From Actinomycetes bacterium (GTDB lineage Bacteria > Actinomycetota > Thermoleophilia > Gaiellales > Gaiellaceae): DNA of 42,478 nucleotides. The stretch spans positions 1-42,478 of the forward strand of contig JAPOVR010000085.1 of the NCBI GenBank assembly GCA_026708005.1. The letters run 5' to 3'. Positions within the stretch are counted from its first letter, which is position 1. Each line of letters opens with the position of its first letter. Made by a program: the position numbers and the translations under genes. This document shows positions 35,770 to 42,478 of the stretch, one piece after another. The notes beneath the pieces were generated by a model. It searched no databases and had not been told where the DNA came from. It was given only the letters and a program-made list of their open reading frames with translations.

Positions 35770-35988
35770 TCAGCCGGGATCGCATAGGCCGGTCCCGAGG
35801 GGCGCGGAGCCTGCCGAGCCGCCGCTGGGGCCGCCGAGGCCGAACTCGAACTCGATTGGCAGCTCGATGGACGGGTAGCTCGGGTCGGGGTTACGGCCGA
35901 TCAGGCAGTCCGCCTCGTGCGGGGTTACCCTGCAGATGGCTTTGTAGCCCCTGCGGGCGTCCTCGACCTTCCAGAACGTTCCGCACAC
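35770..35988 (-). CDS. Small hypothetical protein, 72 aa
   Basis: A short open frame (starts MCGTFWKVEDARRGYKAI, then CRVTPHEADCLIGRNPDPSYP). It has three Cys and Pro-rich spacing, and a Gly/Ser/Pro tail. The start follows directly after an in-frame stop, so it is not an extension of a longer gene. It is co-directional with the broken membrane gene two bases downstream. I do not recognise it. Confidence 0.45.
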   Translation of the reverse strand: MCGTFWKVEDARRGYKAICRVTPHEADCLIGRNPDPSYPSIELPIEFEFGLGGPSGGSAGSAPLGTGLCDPG

Positions 35989-35997
35989 CGCGGAGAG

Positions 35998-36258
35998 CTA
36001 ACCGCGGTCGGGGTGCCCGGTGTGGTTTGCCTGCCAGCCGGCGATGACGCCGGTGCCGGCGCCGGCGAACACGGCGAGGAACACCGACAAACGGACGAGA
36101 TTGGGCCGCCAGCCGGAGATCACGAAAAGACCAGCGGTCGCGGCAGCGACACCGGCAGCGATGGCGAGGAGCGCGGCCGCGCTCGCTGCGAGGGCCGCGG
36201 CTGCGGCGCCTCCGCCGGAGACGCCGCCAGCCACGAGCGGAATCAGCCATCTACCCAC
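35998..36258 (-). CDS. Small Ala/Gly-rich membrane protein, 86 aa
   Basis: From a GTG start (VGRWLIPLVAGGVSGGG) the protein is built of two or three hydrophobic segments (about residues 4-40 and 48-70), ending GTGVIAGWQANHTGHPDRG. Codons are normal for the region and the alternative frames are poorer, so it is probably real. A longer upstream extension of the same frame is Arg-rich shadow. Function is unknown. Confidence 0.5.
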   Translation of the reverse strand: MGRWLIPLVAGGVSGGGAAAAALAASAAALLAIAAGVAAATAGLFVISGWRPNLVRLSVFLAVFAGAGTGVIAGWQANHTGHPDRG

Positions 36259-36302
36259 CGTCGGCTCCGGTGCGGCAGTCGAGGCTCCGATGGCTCGAGA
36301 AG

Positions 36303-36921
36303 TTAGTTCTCGTCCCGCCTTTGCCCTTGACGACCGCGTAGCCGACGGCGGGTCATGAATTGGGCGTGGCCATCCCCCGCGCACACCCTCCGCGGGTTCA
36401 CCCAGATCCACCCGGCGCCCCACTTGAAGGCGAACTTCCCCGACGACGAGATCCGCCAGGAGCCTTGCCGGTTCGTCCACAGGCCCGACATGACCTGCAT
36501 GTACGTCACGCCCTTCTTGCTGTCGGCGGAGGCGGGCTCGGGGAGCCCTGGAGGGGCGTAGCCGAGGTCCTCGTCGATGTTGACCATCACCATGTGTGAG
36601 TCGAACTCCGGGCATTCGGGGCCAGGCCTCTCGCTGATGCGTGCCCCTCGGGGAGCGGGCCGTGCTGCTCGACGAAGTGCGTGCAGCGGTGGCTGCCGGG
36701 CCGAACTCCAAGACTCGGCGACCGCGTCCTCCGCTGCCGGATCCCCGCGGGCGCGCCCACCTCCCCCACGGGCCCGCCGGGGTCGGCGCGGTCGTAGCGA
36801 CAGCGATCGCCACCAGGACGAGCGAGGCAAGCGCCGCGGCCGCGAACTTGATAGCTATCCGCCTCAGAGAAGCTTCCCTCTGCAGGGAAGCGGGGACCCT
36901 ACATGATGGAGACCACCACAT
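36303..36921 (-). pseudogene. Secreted hypothetical protein, frameshifted
   Basis: The N-terminal frame holds a signal-peptide-like core (RIAIKFAAAALASLVLVAIAVATTAP). After at least one frameshift near 36650 the mature part continues as CPEFDSHMVMVNIDEDLGYAPPGLP, KKGVTYMQVMSGLWTNRQ and KFAFKWGAGWIWVNPRRVCAG, a Trp/Tyr-rich soluble domain with two Cys. The start is unclear (ATG at 36921 or a later non-ATG codon). A perfect 8-bp hairpin lies near the 5' end. I do not recognise the family; the frameshift may be a real lesion. Confidence 0.45.
36872..36891. repeat. Perfect 8-bp hairpin near a gene start
   Basis: The arms are GCTTCCCT (36872-36879) and AGGGAAGC (36884-36891) around CTGC. It lies at the 5' end of the secreted-protein remnant on the minus strand, either in its leader or in the first codons. 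It may be an operator or an RNA stem. Confidence 0.6.
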
Positions 36922-37040
36922 CCCCGAGCAAGACGCGGCCGGGCTGCACCAGCTCAAGGCAGCCCCAACCGACCCGGCCAGCCCCCTCCCGCCGACGCCC
37001 AGCACGCCGCCAGTAAGCCAGCCCGGCCTGCAGGCGGCTG

Positions 37041-37274
37041 TTAGAACGGCACCGGCTCGAACGTCTCGAAGTGCCGCGAGTGGGTCACCTTGATTGTGTC
37101 GAGCGAGTCAGAACCCAAGAGCACGATCTCAAGGTCGTCGCGGCCCCAGTGCTCCAACTCCAGCTCGCGAAGTACACTTTGAGCGCCCTCTTGACGTTAC
37201 GTCCGAACTCGAGGCACTCCAAGAGCTGCGCCTGCTTCACGTCGCAGATCAGGATGAAATGGTGCATCGGCATC
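37041..37274 (-). pseudogene. Small conserved-looking hypothetical protein with a frameshift
   Basis: From ATG at 37274: MPMHHFILICDVKQAQLLECLEFGRNVKRALK. After a shift near 37178 it continues ELELEHWGRDDLEIVLLGSDSLDTIKVTHSRHFETFEPVPF with a stop at 37041. Together they give one plausible 77-aa soluble protein. The two halves are normal in composition and the shift is single, so an assembly error is as likely as a lesion. It is divergent from the amidohydrolase. Confidence 0.5.
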
Positions 37275-37412
37275 GGCGTGACAGCCCCCCGTTCGATGTG
37301 AAGTAGTGCATCGCCCGTCCACCCCGACGTTCGCACCCCACCACAACGACGGTAGCGCCCCATCCACCAACCGCCCGCGCTCGCTGCGGCCGAGGGCGCG
37401 GCGATCCACCAC

Positions 37413-37418
37413 TAGAAT
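37413..37418 (+). promoter_or_regulatory. -10 element for a leaderless transcript
   Basis: TAGAAT at 37413-37418 ends six bases before the ATG at 37425. In actinobacteria a TANNNT box at this spacing places the transcription start on the start codon, so the amidohydrolase mRNA is probably leaderless. No Shine-Dalgarno is present in that gap, which fits. No clear -35 was seen. Confidence 0.55.
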
Positions 37419-37424
37419 CACGCC

Positions 37425-38789
37425 ATGGCAGACCTCGTGATCAGGAACGGGCGCTTCGTCTACGCGGACGGGAGGGTCGTCGAGGGCGACCTCCACGCTG
37501 TCGGCGGGACAGTTGCGGCGGTCACGGCGCGCGGCGCCCACCCTGCCTCAGCGGGGAGCGAGGAGGTCGATGCGGAGGGGCGGTATGTGCTTCCCGGCGC
37601 GATCGATCCTCACGTTCAGTTCCCGCCCGTCGGCGATTTCGACCACTACGCAACCGAGACGCGCTCGGCGGCGCTCGGCGGTGTGACGACGGTGCTGAAG
37701 ATGCACCGGGACCTGGGGGGGTACGACGCTGCTTGGTTTCGCGAGGAGCTCGCCGGAGCCGAGCGCCGCGCGCACATCGACTTCGCATTCCATCTCGCGC
37801 TGATGGACGACGATCAGATCGCCCGCACCGCCGAGTACGCCGCCGAGTTCGAGACCAGTTCGTTCAAGCTCTTCATCGCCTACAAGGGCGAAGAGGGGCG
37901 GGAACGCAACATCGGCTCGGTTGACGATGGTCAGCTGCTCGAGGCGTTCGAGGCAGTCGCCCGGATCGGTGCGGTCGCGCTCACCCACTGCGAGAACCAC
38001 GACCTGGCCACACGGTGCAAGCAGCGCGTCGTCGCCGCTGGCAGGGACGACCTGTGCGCGTTCAACGACAGCCGGCCGCCTCTCGCGGAGGCCGAGGCGG
38101 TGCAGCGTGCGGCGCTGCTTGCGCGGTACGCGGGATGTCCCCTCTACGTCGTCCACGTCTCAGCCAAGGAGAGCGTCGAGTATCTGGCTGCCGCCAAGGC
38201 CTCCGGGCAGGAGGTGTTCATCGAGACGATGCCGCACTACCTGGCCGTGACCTGCGAGACGCCGGCCGGCAACCTCGGGAAGGTGAACCCGCCGATTCGC
38301 ACGCGCGAGCACACGGAGGCGCTGTGGCGGGCGTTCGCGAACGGTCACGTCGACACGATCGGCTCAGACCACGTCGCGACCTCCCGCGCGAGCAAGCAGG
38401 GTACGATCTGGGAGGCGGAGCTCGGCTTGCCAGGGGTCGGGACGATCCTGCCGGTGCTCATGTCCGAAGGTGTGAACAGCGGTCGGATCTCGCTCGGCCA
38501 ACTCGTCGCCGCGACGAGCACCAACCCGGCCCGCATCTTCGGTCTCACACGCAAGGGCGCGCTGGTTCCGGGCAACGATGCCGACCTCGTCATCGTCGAT
38601 CTCGAGCTTGAGCGTGAGGTCAGGGCGGAGATCCTCGGCTCGGCTGCCGATCAGACGATCTACGAAGGGCAGAGGCTGCGGGGCTGGCCGGTGCTCACCG
38701 TCTGCCGCGGCGTGCAGGTTGCGCGCGACGGCGAGCTGGCCGGGCCCGAAGGCCACGGCCGGTTCATCCGGCGGCCACTCGCGGCGTGA
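37425..38789 (+). CDS. Cyclic amidohydrolase (dihydropyrimidinase/hydantoinase family) with HxQ metal motif
   Basis: A 454-aa amidohydrolase. VLPGAIDPHVQFPPVG is the beta1 metal motif: the family has HxH, but here the second His is Gln. The other sites are present: FKLFIAYKG (the carboxylated Lys), LTHCENHDL (His), YVVHVSAKESVEYL (His) and IGSDHVAT (Asp). C-terminal beta elements and PARIFGLTRKGALVPGNDADLVIVDL are typical. It opens cyclic amides, imides or ureas, or acts as a related deaminase; the altered metal site suggests a single-metal or different chemistry. A CitE-like gene follows by four-base overlap, so the two act together. Confidence 0.9.
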   Translation: MADLVIRNGRFVYADGRVVEGDLHAVGGTVAAVTARGAHPASAGSEEVDAEGRYVLPGAIDPHVQFPPVGDFDHYATETRSAALGGVTTVLKMHRDLGGYDAAWFREELAGAERRAHIDFAFHLALMDDDQIARTAEYAAEFETSSFKLFIAYKGEEGRERNIGSVDDGQLLEAFEAVARIGAVALTHCENHDLATRCKQRVVAAGRDDLCAFNDSRPPLAEAEAVQRAALLARYAGCPLYVVHVSAKESVEYLAAAKASGQEVFIETMPHYLAVTCETPAGNLGKVNPPIRTREHTEALWRAFANGHVDTIGSDHVATSRASKQGTIWEAELGLPGVGTILPVLMSEGVNSGRISLGQLVAATSTNPARIFGLTRKGALVPGNDADLVIVDLELEREVRAEILGSAADQTIYEGQRLRGWPVLTVCRGVQVARDGELAGPEGHGRFIRRPLAA

Positions 38790-39517
38790 GCCGGCCGGCC
38801 GGCCGAGCGCTGCGCTCGCTGCTCTTCACGCCTGGCGATCAACCGAGGAAGCTCGCGAAGGTCGGCAGCTTCGGGGCTGATGGGTTCGTCCTCGATCTCG
38901 AGGATGCCGTCGCCGAGAGCGCGAAGGATGCCGCGCGCGGGACGGTCGCCGCGGCGCTCCCGACCTATGCGCCCGGCCCGATGGTGCTCGTCCGCGTCAA
39001 CGGCGTACAGACCGGTCGCTGCGAGGACGACATGCTCGCGGTTGTCGTCGAGCGGCTCGACGGCATCATGGCGCCGAAGGTCGAGGATGCCGCGGCCCTG
39101 CACCGTCTCGACGCGCTGCTGACAGTGCTCGAGCGCGCGCGAGGGCTCCCGTCCGGTAGGGTACGGCTGCTGCCGACGATCGAGACCGCCGTGGGCCTCA
39201 CAGCCTGCGAGCAGATCGCGGCGGCGGCGCCCGCGCGGGTGATCACCCTTCAGCTCGGTCCCGCCGACCTGGCGGTCGATCTCACCGTCGATCTGACGGT
39301 GGATGCGCGCGAGCTCCTCTACGCCCGGTCGCAGCTCGTCGCGGCGGCGCGGGCTGGCGGGCTCGAGCCCGCGGTGGACGGCGCCTACTTCGAGCTCCAG
39401 AACCTCGAAGGGCTGATCGCCGACTCGGTGCGCTCACGCGAGCTCGGCTTCCAGGGCCGGTGTGTCATCTACCCACCCCACGTCGAGCCCGTCCAGCAGG
39501 TGTATGGGGCTGGGTGA
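38786..39517 (+). CDS. CitE/HpcH-like aldolase or acyl-CoA lyase
   Basis: A 243-aa TIM-barrel protein: RSLLFTPGDQPRKLAK, GADGFVLDLEDAVAESAKDAARG (metal and substrate region), MAPKVEDAAALHRL, LLPTIETAVGLTACEQIA and ELGFQGRCVIYPPHVEPVQQVY follow the CitE/HpcH order. Between the PTIET block and the end there is a short duplicated DLTVDLTVD. Its GTG start overlaps the amidohydrolase stop. It would cleave or form a C-C bond in a 3-hydroxyacyl-CoA or hydroxy-keto acid, giving central metabolites. This fits a lower-pathway step. The exact substrate is unknown. Confidence 0.88.
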   Translation: MSRPAGRALRSLLFTPGDQPRKLAKVGSFGADGFVLDLEDAVAESAKDAARGTVAAALPTYAPGPMVLVRVNGVQTGRCEDDMLAVVVERLDGIMAPKVEDAAALHRLDALLTVLERARGLPSGRVRLLPTIETAVGLTACEQIAAAAPARVITLQLGPADLAVDLTVDLTVDARELLYARSQLVAAARAGGLEPAVDGAYFELQNLEGLIADSVRSRELGFQGRCVIYPPHVEPVQQVYGAG

Positions 39518-39641
39518 CTCCCTGCCGCCATCGACAGTCGAGGGAGAGACCGCAGGCTCCGGGAGGCTCGCCCCATCGCGGAGCTACCAACCTCTATGTC
39601 TAGTACACGTAGAAGGCGGCGTCCGCTGCGCGGCGGGCTCG

Positions 39642-40433
39642 CTACAGGGCCGTGTAGCCGCCGTCCACGACGAGGGTGGAGCCCGTGATCCAGTCCGCGT
39701 CGGAGGAGGCCAAGAAAAGGGCTGCCTTGGCGATATCCTCCGGCGTTCCGCCTCGGGGCAGCGGCGTCAGCGACACCGCCTCCGCGATGATGGCCCCTGC
39801 ATCGGCGCTCTCGAGCGCGAGGCGGGAGAGGGCCGTCTTGATGTAGCCCGGGCAGATCACGTTGACGTTGATCCGATGCGGGGCGTAGTCCGCGGCGAGC
39901 TGGCGGGTCAGCGATAGGATCGCGCCCTTCGAGGCCCCGTAGGCCGGCTCCTTCTCGACGCCGACGAGGGCGGCGGCGGAGGCGATGTTGATGATCTTGC
40001 CGCCCCTCTCCTGCTTCAGCATCTGCTCGATCGCGTACTTGCAGCCCAACCAGACGCCCTTGGTGTTCACGGCCAGCGTGAGATCGAACTCCTCCTCGGT
40101 CTCATCCACGATGGTGGCGGGGCCGGTAGTCGTGCCGGCGTTGTTGACCATGATGTCGAGGCCGCCGAACTCATTCGCGGCCGCGTGAACCGCATGCTGA
40201 ACGTCGCTCGCCTTCGAGACGTCTCCTTCGATGAACGTCGACGAGCCGCCGGCTGCGCGGATGCAGTCGTCCGTGTCGAGCTCGATGTCGTCTTCGTAGC
40301 CCTCTCTCCGCGCCGATTTCTGCAGGTCGAAACACACGACGGCGGCGCCCTCCTCGGCCAGCTGGCGCGCAATCGAGCGTCCGAGACCGGAGCTCGACCC
40401 GGTCACCGCTGCCACCTTTCCCTCAAGCCTCAC
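39642..40433 (-). CDS. Short-chain dehydrogenase/reductase (SDR)
   Basis: 263 aa from the GTG that opens VRLEGKVAAVTG; the upstream in-frame codons look like shadow. The Rossmann motif TGSSSGLGRSIA, the NNAG block, the catalytic Ser in INIASAAALVG with YGASK (Tyr and Lys), and CPGYIKTAL are all present. The C-terminus WITGSTLVVDGGYTAL is the normal SDR end. An NAD(P)-dependent alcohol or ketone oxidoreductase, complete. It is convergent with the CitE-like gene and divergent from the cupin at 40648. Confidence 0.92.
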   Translation of the reverse strand: MRLEGKVAAVTGSSSGLGRSIARQLAEEGAAVVCFDLQKSARREGYEDDIELDTDDCIRAAGGSSTFIEGDVSKASDVQHAVHAAANEFGGLDIMVNNAGTTTGPATIVDETEEEFDLTLAVNTKGVWLGCKYAIEQMLKQERGGKIINIASAAALVGVEKEPAYGASKGAILSLTRQLAADYAPHRINVNVICPGYIKTALSRLALESADAGAIIAEAVSLTPLPRGGTPEDIAKAALFLASSDADWITGSTLVVDGGYTAL

Positions 40434-40647
40434 TGCCAGCGCTCCGTCTGGGGTAGGGACGTCCTCCCCGTGCAGGTTCCGGCTAGGACGTTCTCGGGCG
40501 TCCATCGTATCGGCACAAGACCGGGCGATAGTCGCGACGGTGCGCCGACCGACGCGGGCGCTGGCCGATCGCCGATACTGGGTCCTCGACGATTGGTACC
40601 GCAGGACCGCTCAACGAGGTCGGCCAGCTCAGGCGAGGAGGAAGCGG

Positions 40648-41427
40648 ATGCTCCAGCTCGACAAGATCCGTCGTGAACCGGTCTTGATCCCAGACTCCCA
40701 CGAGCTGAACTGGGTCTCGATCCAGGTCGGCGAGGACGACAACGTCCCCGGGCCCTCCAACAAGCTGCTCACGAGCGATCCCGCGACGGGCGCGCACACG
40801 CGCCTGCTGCACCTGCCGCCCGGCTGGCACGACGACGAACTCGACTGGCATCCGGCCGTCGAGGAGGGGCTGACGCTGCAAGGCACCTGCCAGATCGGCC
40901 CCAACCTGCTTGAGGAGGGCAGCTACCTGTACCGGCCGCCGGGTGTTCTCCACGGCCCCGTCTACGGCGACCGCGATGTCGGCGCGACCTTCATCGTTCA
41001 CTGGACGGCCAGGTCTCGGATCTTGCGCTACAAGGGAGATACGTTGCCGCACGTGGACGGCCAGGCCATCACCGACGACTACAAGCACTTGCCGTTCGAG
41101 TGGCACCAGAAGCTCGATACCAACACGATCCCGTGGGTCGACGCCGAGCACGGCGGCTGGGCGGGAACCCGCTACCGGTGGATCAACCGCCACCGGGAGA
41201 CGGGCGGCGGGGCGATCATGATCGACGTTCCCGCCGGCTGGGAGGGCTCGGGCAGCGAGGGGCGCGGTGCGATGGAGGAGTTCGTGCTCCAAGGGTCGCT
41301 GACCGCGGGCAAGCTGACGTTCGTGAAGTGGGGCTATGCGTGCCGCGAGCCGGGCACGCCCGCAGGCGCCTACAGCTCCGAGCAGGGTGCTCGCCTGCTC
41401 TGCTGGTGGGACGAGAGCGAGCTGTAG
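40648..41427 (+). CDS. Bicupin protein with partly degraded second module
   Basis: 259 aa from MLQLDKIRREPVLIPD after GGCGAGGAGGAAG. Module 1: LDWHPAVEEGLTLQG and YRPPGVLHGPVYG keep His and Glu. Module 2 (AMEEFVLQGSLTAGKL, GARLLCWWDESEL) lacks the usual His residues, so it is probably structural. Closest in this window to the protein at 30987-31733. It is divergent from the SDR gene, and no gene follows for about 350 bases. Function unknown. Confidence 0.82.
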   Translation: MLQLDKIRREPVLIPDSHELNWVSIQVGEDDNVPGPSNKLLTSDPATGAHTRLLHLPPGWHDDELDWHPAVEEGLTLQGTCQIGPNLLEEGSYLYRPPGVLHGPVYGDRDVGATFIVHWTARSRILRYKGDTLPHVDGQAITDDYKHLPFEWHQKLDTNTIPWVDAEHGGWAGTRYRWINRHRETGGGAIMIDVPAGWEGSGSEGRGAMEEFVLQGSLTAGKLTFVKWGYACREPGTPAGAYSSEQGARLLCWWDESEL

Positions 41428-41780
41428 CTTCCTCTCGCTCTCAGTCTTCCTCTTGCTCTCAGCCACGCCGACGGTCGATCGGGCGCGCTCACGCTTCTCC
41501 GTGCGCTTCCCCGCAAACCGCTGATCGAGCCGATCGCGGGACCCGGCACGGCAGCGCGGCCGCGAGGAGCTGGCAGGAGTTTGTTGCAGTCTCGTGACGC
41601 TTCCGTGACAAAAAGCTCGTGTGGCCTGTGGCCATGCGGTTTCCGTTTGTTGACGGGTCTTGTGGGTTTCGGGCGTGTGGGCTTGGTGGGTTGTGGTTTC
41701 CCGGTGGTTGGTTTTTTGGTGGGCTGCGGGGCGGCGTGGCTGGTTGTTGGGTCGGTTGTTGCCCGGTGGGGGTGTGAGGG
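41428..41780. other. Non-coding stretch, GT-rich
   Basis: No gene is recognisable. The end is a long G/T-rich low-complexity run on the plus strand. GTGACGCTTCCGTGAC near 41592 resembles the repeat seen at 2296. It lies between the last catabolic gene and the DnaB-like partial gene. Confidence 0.4.
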
Positions 41781-42396
41781 GTGGCGGTGGCTGCGCGAGA
41801 GGAGACGGTGGCCCCGAGGGGCGGGTCGGGTGTGGTTGTTCCGCAGGATCTGGAGGCGGAGGACTACGTGGTCGCGGCGGTGCTGGTCGCTGCTGTGGGC
41901 GGGGTGGCTCGGGCGGATGGGGTTGTGGCGCAAGCACGGCAGGCGGGGTTATCTGGCGGGTGTTTCTACCGGGCCAGCCGCCGGGTCTTGTGGGAGACGG
42001 CTGCAGGGCTCGTTGATCGGGGCGAGGCCCAGGAGATCCCGGTTGTGCTTGATGAGTTGGAGCGCGTCGGTCCGCTTGAGGAGGCGGGGGGTAGGGCCGC
42101 GGTGTTCGGGCTTGCTGTCCCGCCGGGTCATGTGGGTGGGGTTGCCGGCTGGGCGGCCGGGGTCGTGGCCAAGCACCGCCAGCGGCAGTTAGCGGCACTC
42201 GGGGACCGGCTCGTCCGGGCTGCGGTTGCGGGCGCTGACACGGGGAAGATCGGGGAGGGGTCTCGGGAGGCGCTCCATCCGGTGGAGGCGCGGGGCAGTC
42301 CGGGGTCGAGGTGGCGTTGCCGCTCGATCAGTTCCTCGCCCTGCAGCTGGATCCGGCGGAACCTTTGCTCGGCGATCACGGTGAGAACCTGGTCCC
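41781..42396 (+). CDS. Partial DnaB-like/AAA-type replication protein at the contig end
   Basis: The frame from GTG at 41781 gives VVPQDLEAEDYVVAAVLVAA, FYRASRRVLWETAAGLVDRGE, VLDELERVGPLEEAGGRAAVF and a long helix VVAKHRQRQLAALGDRL. This is the pattern of a DnaB helicase N-terminal domain. After a frameshift near 42295 it continues LPLDQFLALQLDPAEPLLGDH, a block that precedes the Walker ATPase in phage- or plasmid-type AAA proteins. The gene then runs into homopolymer sequence at the window end, so the ATPase half is missing. The shift may be an edge artefact. Confidence 0.5.

Positions 42397-42478
<82 letters not shown>

Overview
The window is a high-GC stretch (most codons end in G or C, with many GTG starts and ATGA/GTGA gene overlaps) that looks like one contig of an actinobacterial genome, perhaps a Thermoleophilia-type soil lineage. 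Support comes from an MT0933-like small protein, a luciferase-like (LLM) flavin oxidoreductase, DnaE/ImuC-like remnants and stacked oxidative catabolic genes. The lineage is an inference, because there is no rRNA or tRNA here. The right end runs into G and C homopolymers and is almost certainly an assembly edge.

Layout. 0-5.2 kb: a small antitoxin-like protein, a membrane-anchored lytic transglycosylase with a second peptidase-like domain, a gene-poor kilobase, an FAD-linked oxidase and a membrane protein. 5.3-11.6 kb: an oxidoreductase/isomerase block of two double-VOC genes, two LLM genes, a bicupin and an alpha/beta-hydrolase-fold protein. One VOC gene and one LLM gene are decayed. 11.6-18 kb: a gene graveyard with a Fic-protein tail, a DnaE/ImuC-type polymerase, a DNA methyltransferase with a nuclease-like tail and a secreted metalloprotease. 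All are broken by frameshifts and in-frame stops.

18.3-35.3 kb and 37.4-41.4 kb: an intact catabolic island. It opens with a peroxiredoxin-like gene carrying one in-frame TGA exactly where the peroxidatic Cys would align, followed by a SECIS-like hairpin: a candidate selenoprotein. Then come a SnoaL-like protein, HyuA/HyuB, an alpha/beta-fold protein, a three-subunit molybdenum hydroxylase (MoCo, FAD and 2Fe-2S subunits), a bicupin, a CocE/NonD-type hydrolase and another bicupin. Convergent to these lie a dienoyl-CoA-reductase-like flavoprotein, a bicupin and a SnoaL-like protein. After a patch of small, partly broken membrane or secreted genes (35.3-37.3 kb) come a cyclic amidohydrolase, a CitE/HpcH-like lyase, an SDR dehydrogenase and a fifth bicupin. 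A partial DnaB/AAA-like gene runs into the contig end.

How they may work together (inference): the island has the parts for breakdown of an N-heterocyclic or cyclic amide/imide compound. These are ring hydroxylation (molybdenum hydroxylase), reduction (flavoprotein, SDR), ring opening (amidohydrolase, HyuAB), side-chain hydrolysis (hydrolases) and C-C cleavage (CitE-like), with repeated bicupins of unknown role. The substrate cannot be read from sequence. Several of these enzymes have lost textbook active-site residues: a hydrolase nucleophile, an Fe-S Cys and a metal-binding His. The pathway may therefore run unusual chemistry, or some members may be non-catalytic.
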